A stretch of 64,000 nucleotides of DNA from Micropterus salmoides (Eukaryota; Chordata; Actinopteri; Centrarchiformes; Centrarchidae): positions 20,326,308 through 20,390,307 of the forward strand of contig NW_024040152.1 of the NCBI RefSeq assembly GCF_014851395.1. Direction: 5' to 3'. Of the stretch, positions 45,887-57,564 are shown piece by piece. Within the stretch, counting starts at the first letter, position 1; each line of letters starts with the position of its first letter. The notes under the pieces are model-generated. The model was given only the letters and a program-made list of their open reading frames with translations. It made no database searches and was not told where the DNA came from. Both the position numbers and the translations under genes were made by a program.

Positions 45887-47061
45887 CACTCACCGGCCAG
45901 TTTATTAGGTACACCTTGCTAGTAGCGGGTTGACCCCCTATTGACATGATCTGCACATCCATGGGCGGTGCAGTGGTGGTGCACTGTTGCGTCACAGAAA
46001 GAAGGTCGTAGGTTCGAACCCTGGTCACGTCCTTCCTGTGTGGAGTTTGCATGTTCTCCCAGTGTCTGCATGGGTTCTCTCTGTATGGGTTCTCCCTGTA
46101 AGCTGGGATTGGTTCCAGCCCCCCCCCCCGGCAGTACTGTACGCAGGATAAGCGGTTGTGGATGGATGCGAATTTCCCGTTCACATCCCCTCTGTTGGAT
46201 TGAGATCTGGTGACTGTGGAGTACAGTAAACTCATTGTCATTTCAGTCTAAAATGATTAAAGCTTTGTGACATGGTGCATTATATTGATGGAAGAAGCCA
46301 TCAGATGATGGGTACACTGTGGTCATAAATGGATGGACATGGTCAGCAACAATACTCAGATAGGCTGTCGCGTTTAAACGATGCTTCATTGGTACTTGGG
46401 CCCAAAGTGTAGAAAAATATTCTGACCCTACCATCTGAATGTCACAGCTGAAATCGAGACTCATCAGACCAGGAAACGTTTATCCAATCTTCTTTTGTCC
46501 AATGTTGGTGAGCGAATTGTAGCCTCAGTTTCCTGTTCTTAGCTGACAGGAGTGGCACCCGGTGTGGTCTTCTGCTGCTGTAGCCCATTTGCTTCAAGGT
46601 TTGATGTGTTGTGCATTCAGAGATGGTATTCTGCATACCTTGGTTGTAACAAGTGGTTATTTGAGTTACTGTTGCCTTTCTGTCATCTCAAACCAGTGTG
46701 CCCATTCTCCTCTGACATCATCAAGGAATTTTCCACACAACTGCCGCTTACTGGATAGTTTCTCTTTTTCGGACCATTTTCTGTAAATCCTAGAGATGGT
46801 TGTGCGTGAAAATCCCATTAGATCAGCAGTTTCTGGAATACTCAGACCAGCCTGTCTGGCACCAACAATCATGCCACGTTTAAGGTCACTTAAATCCCCT
46901 TTCTTCCCCATTCTGATGCTCTATTTGATCTTCAGCAAGTTGTCTTGACCATGTCTACTTGCTTAAATGCAATGAGTTGCTGCTATGTGATTGGCTGATA
47001 ATCTATTTGTGTTAACATGGACTTGAATAATTGTACCTAATAATAAAGTTGCCAGTGAGTC
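45887..47061 (-). mobile_element. Tc1-like transposon, degraded, with inserted SINE
   Basis: Ends CACTCACCGGCCAGTTTATT (45887) and its imperfect inverse AATAAAGTTGCCAGTGAGT (to 47060), flanked by TA (45885-45886 and 47062-47063). The minus-strand transposase starts at 46911 (MGKKGDLSDLKRGMIVGARQ) with a helix-turn-helix region, continues to WTKEDWINVSWSDESRF (46442-46636) and ends in SSDGFFHQYNAPCHKA. Frame changes separate the pieces, so it is inactive. Part of the left arm is replaced by a SINE. Confidence 0.9.
45963..46168 (+). mobile_element. tRNA-headed SINE-like repeat nested in the Tc1 element
   Basis: Head GGGCGGTGCAGTGGTGGTGC, a good Pol III B-box GGTTCGAACCC (46012-46022), then TGTGGAGTTTGCATGTTCTC and CGCAGGATAAGCGGTTGTGG with a GGATG tail. 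The same family as 13098-13440, but without the L2-type end. Confidence 0.7.
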
Positions 47062-47149
47062 TAAGGAATGGAATTTGTTACTTTGATTAGCTAATTATCT
47101 AGGCTATGGGCTGAATAATGATTGACTGGAGTGGATTGTGATTACTGGA

Positions 47150-47970
47150 AATGGTCGTTGGTGGTATCAGACAGCATTTGGATTAGACTGAGGATGCCAG
47201 AGCATTTAAGCTGCTGAAAGATGGTGAGGTGGTTTGGGTAGTAACTGAGTGGTTTGTGTCTCCATGTGTGGTCAGCAAACTATGCAGCTAGCTGACCTGA
47301 CATTACAGGAGACAGGGCAATACTGCTGGAGACTGGGTCAAGACCATTTGTGTATGACAACACGAGACTGCCACTCATCGCCATGTCTCATCGAGTACAG
47401 CTCTGTCCTTGGAAATTGACTTCCACCGTGCTACCAGAGTTGACTTATCCAACCAGACTGTTAGGAATGATAACTGTATGAAAGCCAGACGACGGGTCAC
47501 AAGCCCTATTCTCAATGCAGAACACCACACTGCACGATTTTACTTTTCACTTGAACACCAGAACTGGCAACTTCATAACTTGAGACTGGTACTCTTCACA
47601 AATGAGCAGGTTTACTGCTTCAACTAATGATTAGAGTTTAGAGACACCAGGGAGAGCAGTATGCTGTCTGCAACTTTGGTGAAGTTGATGGGTATTCTGG
47701 ATGTTTGGGTGGTTGTACAGACCAGTACGTGTTCAGCAGAGATGGTAGAACGGCTGTAAGATACCGCAATGAAATTCTGGAGCCTATTGTCAGACTGTTT
47801 GGGGGCAGTGATGGTGATAACTTCATCTTAATCCAAGATAATACCCTTCACAGCTTGGGTCTCCATGACCTTCCATGAGAAAGAAGGAAGGTGTGATGGA
47901 CTGGCCGGCCAGGTCTCCTGACCTAAACCCAAATCAAAATGACATTGTATGGATCATCAGTATGCCATGC
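47150..47970 (+). mobile_element. second Tc1/mariner-like element, badly degraded
   Basis: Plus-strand transposase traces: HHTARFYFSLEHQNW and LVLFTNEQVYCFN (47520-47627, the W...DESRF region), then in other frames FILIQDNTLHSL (second catalytic Asp region) and MDWPARSPDLNPNQND near 47896-47943. Terminal repeats were not found. It lies just after the first Tc1 element in the opposite orientation. Confidence 0.7.
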
Positions 47971-48156
47971 AATTGCCGGTATTGCATGAATACCTGAAGG
48001 GGGCACACAAGTGAACATTTTTATAAATAAATGTAATTTTGCATACAAATGTGGTGTTTCATTAATTCAAATTTAAATTTTGGGCATACTATTCTGGTAA
48101 TAAAACATTTATTAATTATCTGTAATTTTTGAATAGAGTATCTACAGAATAAGAAT

Positions 48157-48179
48157 TGTGTGTGTGTGTGTGTGTGTGT
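48157..48179 (+). repeat. TG microsatellite
   Basis: About eleven uninterrupted TG units. Confidence 0.95.
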
Positions 48180-48561
48180 ATTAGCACAGATCAGAATTTT
48201 GGGTGGTAATGACTGGCCACAATTGCCACAAAATAAAGCTGTTTGAATATGCTTGGTACTATAAATTGGATTGTCCAACGTCTGACATTTGTCTGCAGCA
48301 AAAACACTAGCCACTAACCGCAAGCTAGCGAACTTCCAAATGTTAGTAATTTTCCCATTGTATTTGTATTTGACAGTGTGTGATCATCTCAACAGACAAC
48401 TTTGTCAAACAGCCCCATCTAGTGCACACTAAAACCCCTTTTCAAGTTCAGTCCACCATGTTAATCCTCTAGTGGCAGTCATTCTGAATCTTTTGTTAAA
48501 CAAATCTGGGCTTCAGTGGTTTGATAATTCTTTTGTTTTATCCCCCAGGTCCTGATACAAC

Positions 48562-48612
48562 ATGGAAAAACTGAACAGAGTGAACATTCAGCTCGTAAGG
48601 ACATCTTTATAG
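48562..48612 (+). other. upstream ORF in the zinc-finger leader
   Basis: An ATG in strong context (ACAACATGG) just after acceptor CCCCCAG (exon start 48549) opens 16 codons (MEKLNRVNIQLVRTSL) and stops before the main frame. Inferred to damp translation of the zinc-finger protein if this exon start is used. Confidence 0.45.
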
Positions 48613-48684
48613 AACCGGTCTGTGTGGACATACTGATTCCCACATGGAAAACAATTTTATGGGTGCCTGGATAGAGTTTTGCTA

Positions 48685-50625
48685 ATGCATGCAGATCGAA
48701 AAGTGATGCCATCGGCACATGGACATAATAATTTCAACATGGAAAAGCAGAAATCCGTGAATACTGTTTCCTCAATACAGGGTGGAGAATCAAGTACTTT
48801 CATCTGCACTGAGTGTGGTGATGGGTTCAGCCAGTACTCCAATGTGTTGGCCCACATGGCCATTCATGGACCCTTGGAGTCATTTTCCTTTGATGGCTCA
48901 TCCAATGGATTTGAAGTCCCTCGAGAATATGTGCTACAAGAAAATGGTACACTGACAGTTGTGGATGGCTTGGTACAGTCACATTCGTCTGTAAAACCAG
49001 TATCTCCAGGAGTCCTGCCATCACATTTCCCTTCCACTATCAAACCAGCATCTCCAACTTTAAGGCCACAGCCTTCTCCTTATAGAGATGTGTTCAGGCC
49101 AAGGCCATCAGACTTGAACTCAGACAAGTCTCGTCAGGGCCATTACCGTTGTGAAATATGTAGCAGATCATTTAACAGCCTGCAGAGTTTACATCGTCAC
49201 CAGCAGTATCGAAATACAGAGCGAGGTTACAAATGTACTTTGTGCTGTAAGATCTTTGAAGGTAGACATGACCTTAAGAAACACCTCCAAGACCACACCA
49301 ATGAAAGGTTTCACTGCTGTGGTCATTGTGGTAAGCGATTTCTTAAAGTGGATTCACTGAATGCGCATCAAAAAGAAAATCACCCCTCCCCCAAGGCACC
49401 AGCACTGGGCAAATCTGAGAATAAGCAAGAAAAAAAGTTTGAGAAAACATATCCTTGTAGGAAGTGCAAGATGAATTTTTTTTGGATGTCAGATTTTCAG
49501 GCACATTCACTGTACCACTGCAAAGGAAAAGAGGCTGATGCTACTTTTGCATCCGAAATCGATGCAAATTCAAAGAACATAGACACACCACTTGAAAACT
49601 GCTACAGCAATGGGACATCTATTGATGTTATGAATGGGGATAGTAAAATCTTTAGGGATAGTAGCGGTGAGATTGATACAGAATACTCCTTTACACCATA
49701 CAGATGTGGTTTATGTGGGGATCGTTTCCAAAAGTTAACTGCTCTGAAGGAGCATCATCTCACACATCAAACTCAAGAGGAAATAGATCAGATGAATCAA
49801 GAATCACAAAGAACTTTTAAGCGAAGAATACCGCCTAAAGGCAGACGTAGAAGAGGGGCTAATCCAAATGGCAAGCTGCATCCTTGTAAGCACTGTCATC
49901 GTGTCTTTAATCATTCTAGTAGTTTATCACGGCACATGAGATACCATAAGGGTACTATGCACACCTGTGTGTTTTGTGGTAGACATTTTCCACAGCGTTG
50001 TGATTTAAGAAGGCATATAGCCATGTACCACAAAGCAGAATTGGAAAAGAAACCAGGTTTGAAACACCTATACACAAATCCACAAAATGGGTCTGCTCCC
50101 AGCTCTCTTAATGGTGAGAAAAACATAAGCTCTCCTGATGAGAAAGCCAAGATCTCTTCTGACAATGAACAAACAGAATCACCAGAGCAGAATCCAAAGG
50201 GGAAGCAATCTGGAAAAGCAGGGCGAGTTAACTACAAGTGCCAGGAATGTGGAAAGAGATTTGGGTTGTTGTGTGTGTACCAACGGCACTTGCGCTATCA
50301 CAAAAAGGAACCTAGCAAGTGCCCCAGGTGTCCAGCTCAGTTCAGGAATTCTTCGTCCCTTGAGCTTCACCTTCAAAACCACCCAAGCACTGGAGATGCA
50401 TGTGATGTTGGACAAACGTGTCACAGCACTGGTTCCATTGGGGACAATGTGCTAGAAAAGGGTAATGTAGAGGACCTAGAGGATGACTATATGGACCATA
50501 CTCCAAATGATAAAGGACATTCTTCAGAGGTTCTTTATGAATGCACTGAGTGCACAGAGACATTTTCATGCTTGGAGACGTTTCTTCAGCACCAGACTTC
50601 TCATGGCTCAGAAAACAATGGGTAG
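48685..50625 (+). CDS. C2H2 zinc-finger protein, about 11 fingers
   Basis: A single coding exon for 646 residues, presumably a nuclear DNA-binding regulator. Fingers start near residues 41, 156, 184, 211, 258, 341, 401, 428, 519, 546 and 620. Finger 1 is canonical (C41, C44, H57, H61); finger 2 has lost its last ligand (Asn177 region in HQQYRNTERG). Spacers are acidic or Ser/Pro-rich; KRRIPPKGRRRR (379-390) is a likely nuclear signal. There is no KRAB, SCAN or BTB domain. Fingers are scattered in ones to threes rather than one long array, unlike KRAB-type proteins. ATG 48685 is the first in-frame start but has weak context; ATG 48739 (AACATGG, MEKQKSVNTV) is stronger and would give 628 residues. 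Acceptor at 48548; an upstream 5' exon is required. Family member not identified. Confidence 0.9.
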   Translation: MHADRKVMPSAHGHNNFNMEKQKSVNTVSSIQGGESSTFICTECGDGFSQYSNVLAHMAIHGPLESFSFDGSSNGFEVPREYVLQENGTLTVVDGLVQSHSSVKPVSPGVLPSHFPSTIKPASPTLRPQPSPYRDVFRPRPSDLNSDKSRQGHYRCEICSRSFNSLQSLHRHQQYRNTERGYKCTLCCKIFEGRHDLKKHLQDHTNERFHCCGHCGKRFLKVDSLNAHQKENHPSPKAPALGKSENKQEKKFEKTYPCRKCKMNFFWMSDFQAHSLYHCKGKEADATFASEIDANSKNIDTPLENCYSNGTSIDVMNGDSKIFRDSSGEIDTEYSFTPYRCGLCGDRFQKLTALKEHHLTHQTQEEIDQMNQESQRTFKRRIPPKGRRRRGANPNGKLHPCKHCHRVFNHSSSLSRHMRYHKGTMHTCVFCGRHFPQRCDLRRHIAMYHKAELEKKPGLKHLYTNPQNGSAPSSLNGEKNISSPDEKAKISSDNEQTESPEQNPKGKQSGKAGRVNYKCQECGKRFGLLCVYQRHLRYHKKEPSKCPRCPAQFRNSSSLELHLQNHPSTGDACDVGQTCHSTGSIGDNVLEKGNVEDLEDDYMDHTPNDKGHSSEVLYECTECTETFSCLETFLQHQTSHGSENNG

Positions 50626-51230
50626 CTATGTTGTCAAACCCATTAGTTATTGTAATTTCTAATAATCAAGCTCTCAGGAGTTGAGTGTTTTTGACTGTTT
50701 TTTGAATGCAAATATTTGAATTACGGTATGGATTATTAATTGATGTGAAGTTTGTAAGGGTTATTTTGCATAACTACTTTTATACACATTTTTTTCTTTG
50801 GCATGAGGAGAAAAATTATGTATGTTGGTGAATTTAAGAAACAAATTTGAACCAGGAAATAAGGTTTGGGTGGGGTGCATACCAAATGACTTTTGAATTT
50901 TTTTTTTTTTAAATGGACACAACTACAATGTATATTTGACATTGGTAAAATGCAAGTTTTAACCTAGTATTCTCCCACAGACTACTGTTGTAGTTAACTT
51001 GGTGTCCCATCAATTGTTGACTAGCTAGCTAGGATAAATGTGTTGCTTTTCATTGTATTCTTAGTGGCTAACCATGCTGTTGTCAATCATATTGCTGCAT
51101 TTGTCATTGTTTAACTTGCAAATATGTGATTTTTGAAATTCTTTTAATGTGTTCTATCTTCCATTTGAAAGGATAGCATTGTCACTGAATAGATTTTTAA
51201 TTGTGCCATTAAAATTGTACAGCAAAATTA
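50626..51230 (+). other. 3' UTR of the zinc-finger gene
   Basis: AT-rich, with ATTAAA at 51208-51213 as a plausible polyadenylation signal. Contains the first copy of a 37-base sequence (50865-50901) repeated exactly at 51836-51872. Confidence 0.5.
51208..51213 (+). terminator. candidate polyadenylation signal
   Basis: ATTAAA, the commonest variant hexamer, about 580 bases after the zinc-finger stop codon. No competing AATAAA lies between. Confidence 0.4.
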
Positions 51231-51944
51231 CTTGATGTGCTATCACTTTTGCTTTAACTTCCTTTTCCTGCCATTTAACCGTTAAAAGAAATTCCATTAA
51301 CTTTATATTCATGTCCCCGTGTAGTTTTGGTTTCTTTCTTTACATTTTTATGGAATTGTAGTACAGCAAGTTAATAGAAAGTGCTCTGAGAGGAATCAGT
51401 GTATGGAATAGGGATTAGGGCCTTGTGTCCACCAGCTCAAAACGCCACCTGCTGTTCTGAAAACACCTAGCTAGGAGCGCTAGGGTGCGTTTTGGAGGCG
51501 CAGTGGGGTTTTTTCCGAGACGCTGTGGTTGCTGATACATAATTTCCGTGGCCTACTTCATTTTACTGAATGTAAAAATGTCACCACAAAGTACGTAGGC
51601 CTACTTGCTCTGGCCCTTGCTCTGCATGAAGAGAAGGCATGGAAACAACAGAAACATGAGGGCACAGACTGGCCGTACGTGGGTTCATGAGATTTTGCAG
51701 GTGAGGAAACACTTTGGCGAGTAGGCACATCGTTTCGTTCATGATCGAATGTGCTCAGTGCGGTGTTTGTCCCGCCCCTCCTGCACTGTTGGGCGGTTGG
51801 GTAAAAAGTGACAGCGTTTTTCACAAAGTTGAACATTTGGGTGGGGTGCATACCAAATGACTTTTGAATTTTCCATAAGAACTGGAGAAAAGCCTGGGAG
51901 TGCTTGAGTTGTATACAGTATAGTAAAAGACAAACTCTGGATAT

Positions 51945-52518
51945 GACACAGAGCATGTGCACTGAACTTCTTCGGTCAACCATGGCAAGGCCTTTTCTGA
52001 ATGGAACCTGTCCTCTTGAACCGCTGAATGGTCTTGGTCACCATGCTGCAGCTCAGTTTCAGGGTGTTGGCAATCTTCTTATAGCCTAGGCCATCTTTAT
52101 GTAGAGCACTAATTCTTTTTTCAGATCCTCAGAGTTCTTTGTCATGTTGAACTTCCAGTGACCAGTATGAGGGAATGTGAGAGCAATAACTCCAAATTAA
52201 AACACCCGCTCCCCATTCACACCTGAGACCTTGTAACATTAGCGAGCACCATTACAACAGGGAGGGAAAATGGCTAATTGGGCCGAATTTGGACATTTTC
52301 ACTTAGGGGTGTACTCGCTTTTCTTACCAGCAGTTTAGACGTTAATGGCTGTGTGATGTGTTATTTTGAGGGGATAGCAAATTTACAGCTACACAAGCTG
52401 TACACTCAATACTTTACATTGTAGCAAAGTGTCATTTCCTCAGTGTTGTCACATGAAAAGATATTATCAAATATTTACATAAATGTGAGGGGTGTACTCA
52501 CTTTTGTGAGATACTGTA
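51945..52518 (-). mobile_element. Tc1-like transposon, 5' part only
   Basis: A right terminal repeat GGGGTGTACTCACTTTTGTG then AGATACTGTA, and on the minus strand the transposase N-terminus SEDLKK, then in shifted frame KDGLGYKKIANTLKLSCSMV and FKRTGSIQKRPCH. This is the helix-turn-helix region of an abundant Tc1 group seen in teleosts and lampreys. The catalytic half and left repeat are missing. Confidence 0.85.
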
Positions 52519-53960
52519 GATCCATACAAGCACACGGCTCCCTCTTCAAAGCCCCTTCCGCGTTCATACAGTGTTACAGACTGATGCTGTAACTTGTATT
52601 TTCAATAGGGCATTCGGGATTCATGAACAATTGTTCTGAGTTTGACATCTCACTTGTGGTGTACTCACACTAGGTGCTCCATACCTTGTCCAAGCACAGA
52701 CCACCAGGGTAGTGGGAAAGGTGGGGGGGATAATCATGCTCTGACAAGGCAACCGGGTCTAGTGTGAGAACGCCTTTATACTGCACTTGCCACATCATTA
52801 ATGTAATAACCCCATGGCATCTTTATCACACTAGAGTCAGAGCCATGATCAGTGTTGTAGAGTTCACAGTATCGTTTTTGTAACACTTGCTTGGTTTCCC
52901 TGGTGGGACAGTAAATAAGTTATCACTTAAAGTCAGAGAGCTTTTAACATCTCCTAGGGAGACTCCTGCACTAAATAGTCCTAGAACATGGCTTAATCAT
53001 CATAGGTAAATTTGTACATGTTGGTGGTACTAGATGAAGGGGTCAGGTGGTCACAAAAATCATTGATAAACATCCTCTGGCAACATTGCCTAAACCAAAG
53101 TCCATGGTAATTTTGCCGGGAACATACAGACAGACTGTTTAACCAACTGCTGCTATTGAGGAAAAAGACAAGTAGTAAACCCACAGGCAGTCAGTACCTT
53201 CTCTAGTGGACTCATCTAATCCACTGTCAAAAATGGCAAATGATTTTTTTATGGATTGGGGTAAGTGCTCACCAACACATTGCATTTCTTCTGACTACTT
53301 CATAAAAGCCAACTAGTGTTTGACCAGTTAAATGCTTTTAATGTTAAGCTGCAGCTGTTGGAAATGTTCAGTTTAGCAGGAACTTAATACAGCATTTTGT
53401 CCTGTAATGTCGCCACCGGCAACCAGTTGTTAATACTATATAAATATATATATATAACACTTTTCACAGTGGGCCGTAGGCCCAGTCACCCCTGTGTAAC
53501 CTTATTTGTTGATAGTGACTTAAAGAGGTGGTATTATGCTCATTTTCAGGTTCCAAATCTTAATTAGGGGTTGTACCAGAACAGGTTTACATGGTTTAAT
53601 TTTCAAAAAACACCATATTTTTCTCATACTGCACATTGCTGCAGCTCCTCTTTTCACCTTATGTGTTGTACACTCCGCTCTTGAGCTACAGAGTGATGCA
53701 TCTTACATATACAAAATCTTTATTGGGAGTTGCACATGCGGAGTTCCCAGGTAAGGACTACTAGCCAATCAGAAGCAGAGAAGGGCGGGTCGTAAGAAAC
53801 AAGGTAGTGTGATCCAAATTAAAGCCGCTTCAGACTGCAACCGTCACCTAGCAGATGGTATAAGTTACTCAAGTCCACAACCACACATCATCATTGTTCC
53901 ACATCTTACCATTAGGACTACATTTTGAACTGTTGCCGGTGTTCTGACGATCTATGCTGC
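52519..53960. other. non-coding, nothing recognised
   Basis: AT-rich with a TATATA run near 53442-53457. No coding support. Confidence 0.45.
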
Positions 53961-53965
53961 CTTGC

Positions 53966-54476
53966 CGAAAAATGCTACCATGGCGCAAACCGATATACTC
54001 GACTCTACTCGGCCGTGCTCCGTTTTCCATTGCAGACAGTACCCTTCCAGCTTCCACAGCTGCGGACAGCTCCCGCGGGTTGGCACGGGCATCCCCTACC
54101 ACCACTCCGACAATATTCAAGCACTTTTGTTCCACCATCACGTCTCGTAAAACTGTCAATATTCGAAATCTGCTCAGCTGATTTCTCACCTCAGAACTTC
54201 TCAGAAGTGGATTTAGTGATGAAATTCCATACAAAAACTGTAAAACCTTCTGTTGCTGGCCTGTCTGGCGTGCGCAATGATGATGCAGTGAATAGTACAC
54301 GATTCCTCTGACCAATCAGCAGTCTGTCGTGTTTTCACGTTACATTTTAGTATCCCTCAGCTTGCTTGGAACCTCGATGGAGGTGAGGTGATACAAAAAA
54401 AAGTACCTGGAAGCAGGTACAGGTACAACATTTCTACAACGGAAACCCAAAAAAAGGCGAGTCGAGCCAAAGGGCC
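53966..54476 (-). mobile_element. MITE-like family M, copy A
   Basis: Left part ACTCGACTCTACTCGGCCG, GTGCTCCGTTTTCCATTGCA matches copy C (63816-63850). Right part GTACCTGG, AAAAAAAGGCGAGTCGAGCC is the inverse of the left end of copy B. Contains CTGACCAATCAGCAG like the inverse of B. The 128-148 codon frames here are shadows on both strands. Confidence 0.65.
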
Positions 54477-56050
54477 TCCGCTCAGACTAGCTTGGTTGTA
54501 GGGCGTGCCTGACCCCGCTAGCCACTTGGCAAGCTTTATGACGTGTTTTCAATGTGATGTCACAATGAAAGGAAGTGAAGGGCTGGACTACAAATGAGCT
54601 GTTTTCAAGCGGTTCAGAGCAGAGCTTTCTGTGGGAGATGGGAACTCCCTTTGGGCTGGACTTTTTCACTTTGCAAACCTGTTACTTGTGCAAAAAAGTT
54701 ATATAACTCAATAAAGGAGAGGGGAAAAGCCAAAAAGCACAATACCACCTCTTTAAGAGACATTTATTTAAATTAGAATTTTGGAGATTATCACTTTAAG
54801 GTCCTTTCCCTGAGACAATGCATGTGTGCAATTAAAATTTACTGGTGTTCTGCAAACCTTGATTGACTATCTGTGCAATCCTTCTGATGCAGCCCAGCAC
54901 AAGCAGTCTACAGGTGAAGTAATATGCCTTGCAACAACTTGATCTCCCATGCAATCATATGTCAGCTACGTAGACGTAATTTATGTCTTGTGACCATTGC
55001 CTTTTCTTACTGGTTGAAAAACTCAGATTATAACACCTTCCCTGATGTACACAGCATTCCTACTAGGACAAAAAAAGAGTACATTTCCATCTCATGGGAC
55101 ATTTTATACTCCAAAGCCCAGTACAGGACAACCTATCCTTACCAAACCAAATAAACAGACTCACTAACCTTTCTATGGCCTTCTGATAATCAATTGATTA
55201 GTAAGACTCACATAGTGGGTACCTGCATCCCTATTCATGGTCTTCTGTGTGCTGTCATTGATGCCAGGTTGCTTTTTATATTACTGGGCTTTGTCATTTG
55301 CTAGCTCTAGCATGGTCTACGATGGCCAATTTTGCCATTTCTACAAGATTGTGAATGACATTGGTACATTCAATACTTTGATGTCTCCCAGTCTTTTTCA
55401 GATGCACCGCAATGTCTAGCCAATATGGGTGTGAAAATGTGACTGCTAAAAACTGTAACACATAAGACAAAGTTTGGGTCAATACATTAACTAAAGGCTC
55501 TGATGTACTCCAAAAGAGACTCAGAGAAGGGGGGTGGAGGCAGTACTATGCTACTGTGTCTGCGCAGTCAGTGTGGTCATAAATTTAGGGGCTGCACACA
55601 GGCTTCTACAAGACATCCAATTTTGTAGTCTCATAGACTTAGGCAGATGCCGAAATTTATGTCACACGGCCCCCAGAGAGGGCATGTAGGCCTAATTCAG
55701 AATAATATTGGACACTTCTTCATGGTAATAACATTCTGAGTATAGTGGGACTCTAGCAAGTTCATTAGGTCCCTTCTAGCTTCCCCAACTTCCTGTGATC
55801 AGGAATTTACTATTCATGTTTAGAGACTTGCCCTCTGCACAAGGTCCCTGCCTGACTAAACCAGTGACCACTATAGTCTAGCATCCCAACTTATTTACTA
55901 GTATACATAAACCAATTAAAGTATCCTAGTCCAGATCAATAAAAGTAGTTGGTTGATCACTACAGTAGGTGTCGACAATGTTCCTCCTCCAGTACACTTG
56001 TTACTACTGGATGGTAAAAACTCTCCAAGACCGTTCTATACCTCTCTCAA
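54477..56050. other. non-coding, nothing recognised
   Basis: No repeat family or coding sequence was recognised. Confidence 0.45.
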
Positions 56051-56058
56051 AATGTTAT

Positions 56059-56682
56059 GGGCCTTTTCCACCGCATGGTGCCAGCTCAACTGGCTTCGAC
56101 TCTACTCGCCTTTTTTGGTTTTCCATTGGGGAAAAGTTTTACTTTGTACTTTTTTTCGTATCTCCGTCATGGTTCCAAGCGAGCTGAGTCTAGCTGAGAC
56201 AATACCAAAAAGTGACGTGAATACACTGCAGACTACAGATTGGTCAGAAAGAATCGTCACCGTTTACTGCATCATCATTGCGCATGCCAGACGGAGTCAA
56301 GTGTTTTATTTTGTAAATTTTTTCACATACAAACGCTTTTGCAGTTGAGAAGCTCCGCAAGTGCCGGCGGGGGAAGCTAGCAAGCCGGCCAGCCAGTCAG
56401 CTCACATAGTCACAGACCACTATAGCCAACACAGCAGACAAATCCAGCAACAACAGCAGAGGCCCACATCTGTAAGATTTTCTTACTGCTATTCTGTCTT
56501 TACATTCTGATTAATGTTGAAATGTTTTAACTTAAATCAAGAGACATCTGGTCGCGGGTGTCACGTTGAAAATTACGTCACTGCAGTTTCATGCAGCGTT
56601 GCTACATTGATACAAAATGGAGGACGGTGGGCCAAAGGCAAGGCGAGGCGAGATGAGCTGGTACCAGCGATGGAAAAACGCC
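56059..56682 (+). mobile_element. MITE-like family M, copy B
   Basis: Inverted ends: GGCCTTTTCCACCGCATGGT/GCCAGCTCA on the left, GAGCTGGTACCAGCGATGGA/AAAACGCC on the right, 624 bases. Interior GTCTTTACATTCTGATTAAT and AACTTAAATCAAGAG are found inverted in copy C. No transposase frame. Confidence 0.75.
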
Positions 56683-57560
56683 ATTAGATGATGAAAGTTA
56701 AGCCTGATTAATTCATAAAGGTTTCGGTGTGCAAACACTACATGCTGCCTCACCAGCTTCCCACCACTGAACTGGGGGGGCTTGCCTTGCAGTGAATTTC
56801 TGAATGGGCGAGTAGAGGCTATTGGCTTTAAATCAAGCATGTTGGGTGTTTTTCTACTACTGCTCCTTTCTTTTCAACCCTTATTTGCAAACCAATAAAT
56901 CACAATCAACAGTCAGATAGCACAAACAAGTCTCACCGATGTCCACCTGAGATCGTACGTCGGCATTAAATTTATTGCTCGGAAATAGCAGCCAGCATGC
57001 AGCATTGTGTTTACAGCGAACAGCTGATGGAGTTATGCTAAATACTGGGTCAGTCTGGAAGTTTTCACACAGAGCCAAAGTTGATCTCCTCTTCAAAACA
57101 ATCGGAACATTACAGCAAGTAATAAAGCTCGTTAAAAATCCCATTCCCAACTGTCACGATTTAATTTTTGTTTTGTATTCTCTATGCTGGAGTTATTTTA
57201 AGAACTTGATGGCTTTATCCAGTTTGTTATTAAATTTGTAACAAACTTTATTGTGTGTCTCTCCATTATACTCCCACACAAAAGAGCTGTACTGGTCAAG
57301 CACAGCCTATAGTTTTTCACTGTATTCCAATCAAATCTGATGTTCATTTATAAATTTTGTCATGGATAGTGGTTACTAAATAATGATGCCAGGCCATCGC
57401 TTTGTACGGCTTGTAGGCCTACATCAGCTAGTTAATTTGTCTAATCTTCACAGGTCTTTAGACCACGGTAGAAATGCATACAATAATGGGCTGAAGGAAC
57501 CTTTTTAGTTCCTTGAAGAGATCCAGGGACTTTTGGTGGAAATGCTGCTTAAGGCTAAGG
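56683..57560. other. non-coding, nothing recognised
   Basis: Short frames on both strands near 56881-57241 overlap each other and carry no domain. Confidence 0.4.
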
Positions 57561-57564
57561 CTCA

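Noticed and set aside
46012..46022. Pol III B-box suggesting a tRNA gene
   Set aside because: No cloverleaf could be formed and the following body is a dispersed repeat also found at 13.1 kb; treated as a SINE head.
53869..54315. 128-148 codon frames on both strands near 54 kb
   Set aside because: They overlap each other and lie mostly inside MITE-like copy A; no domain.
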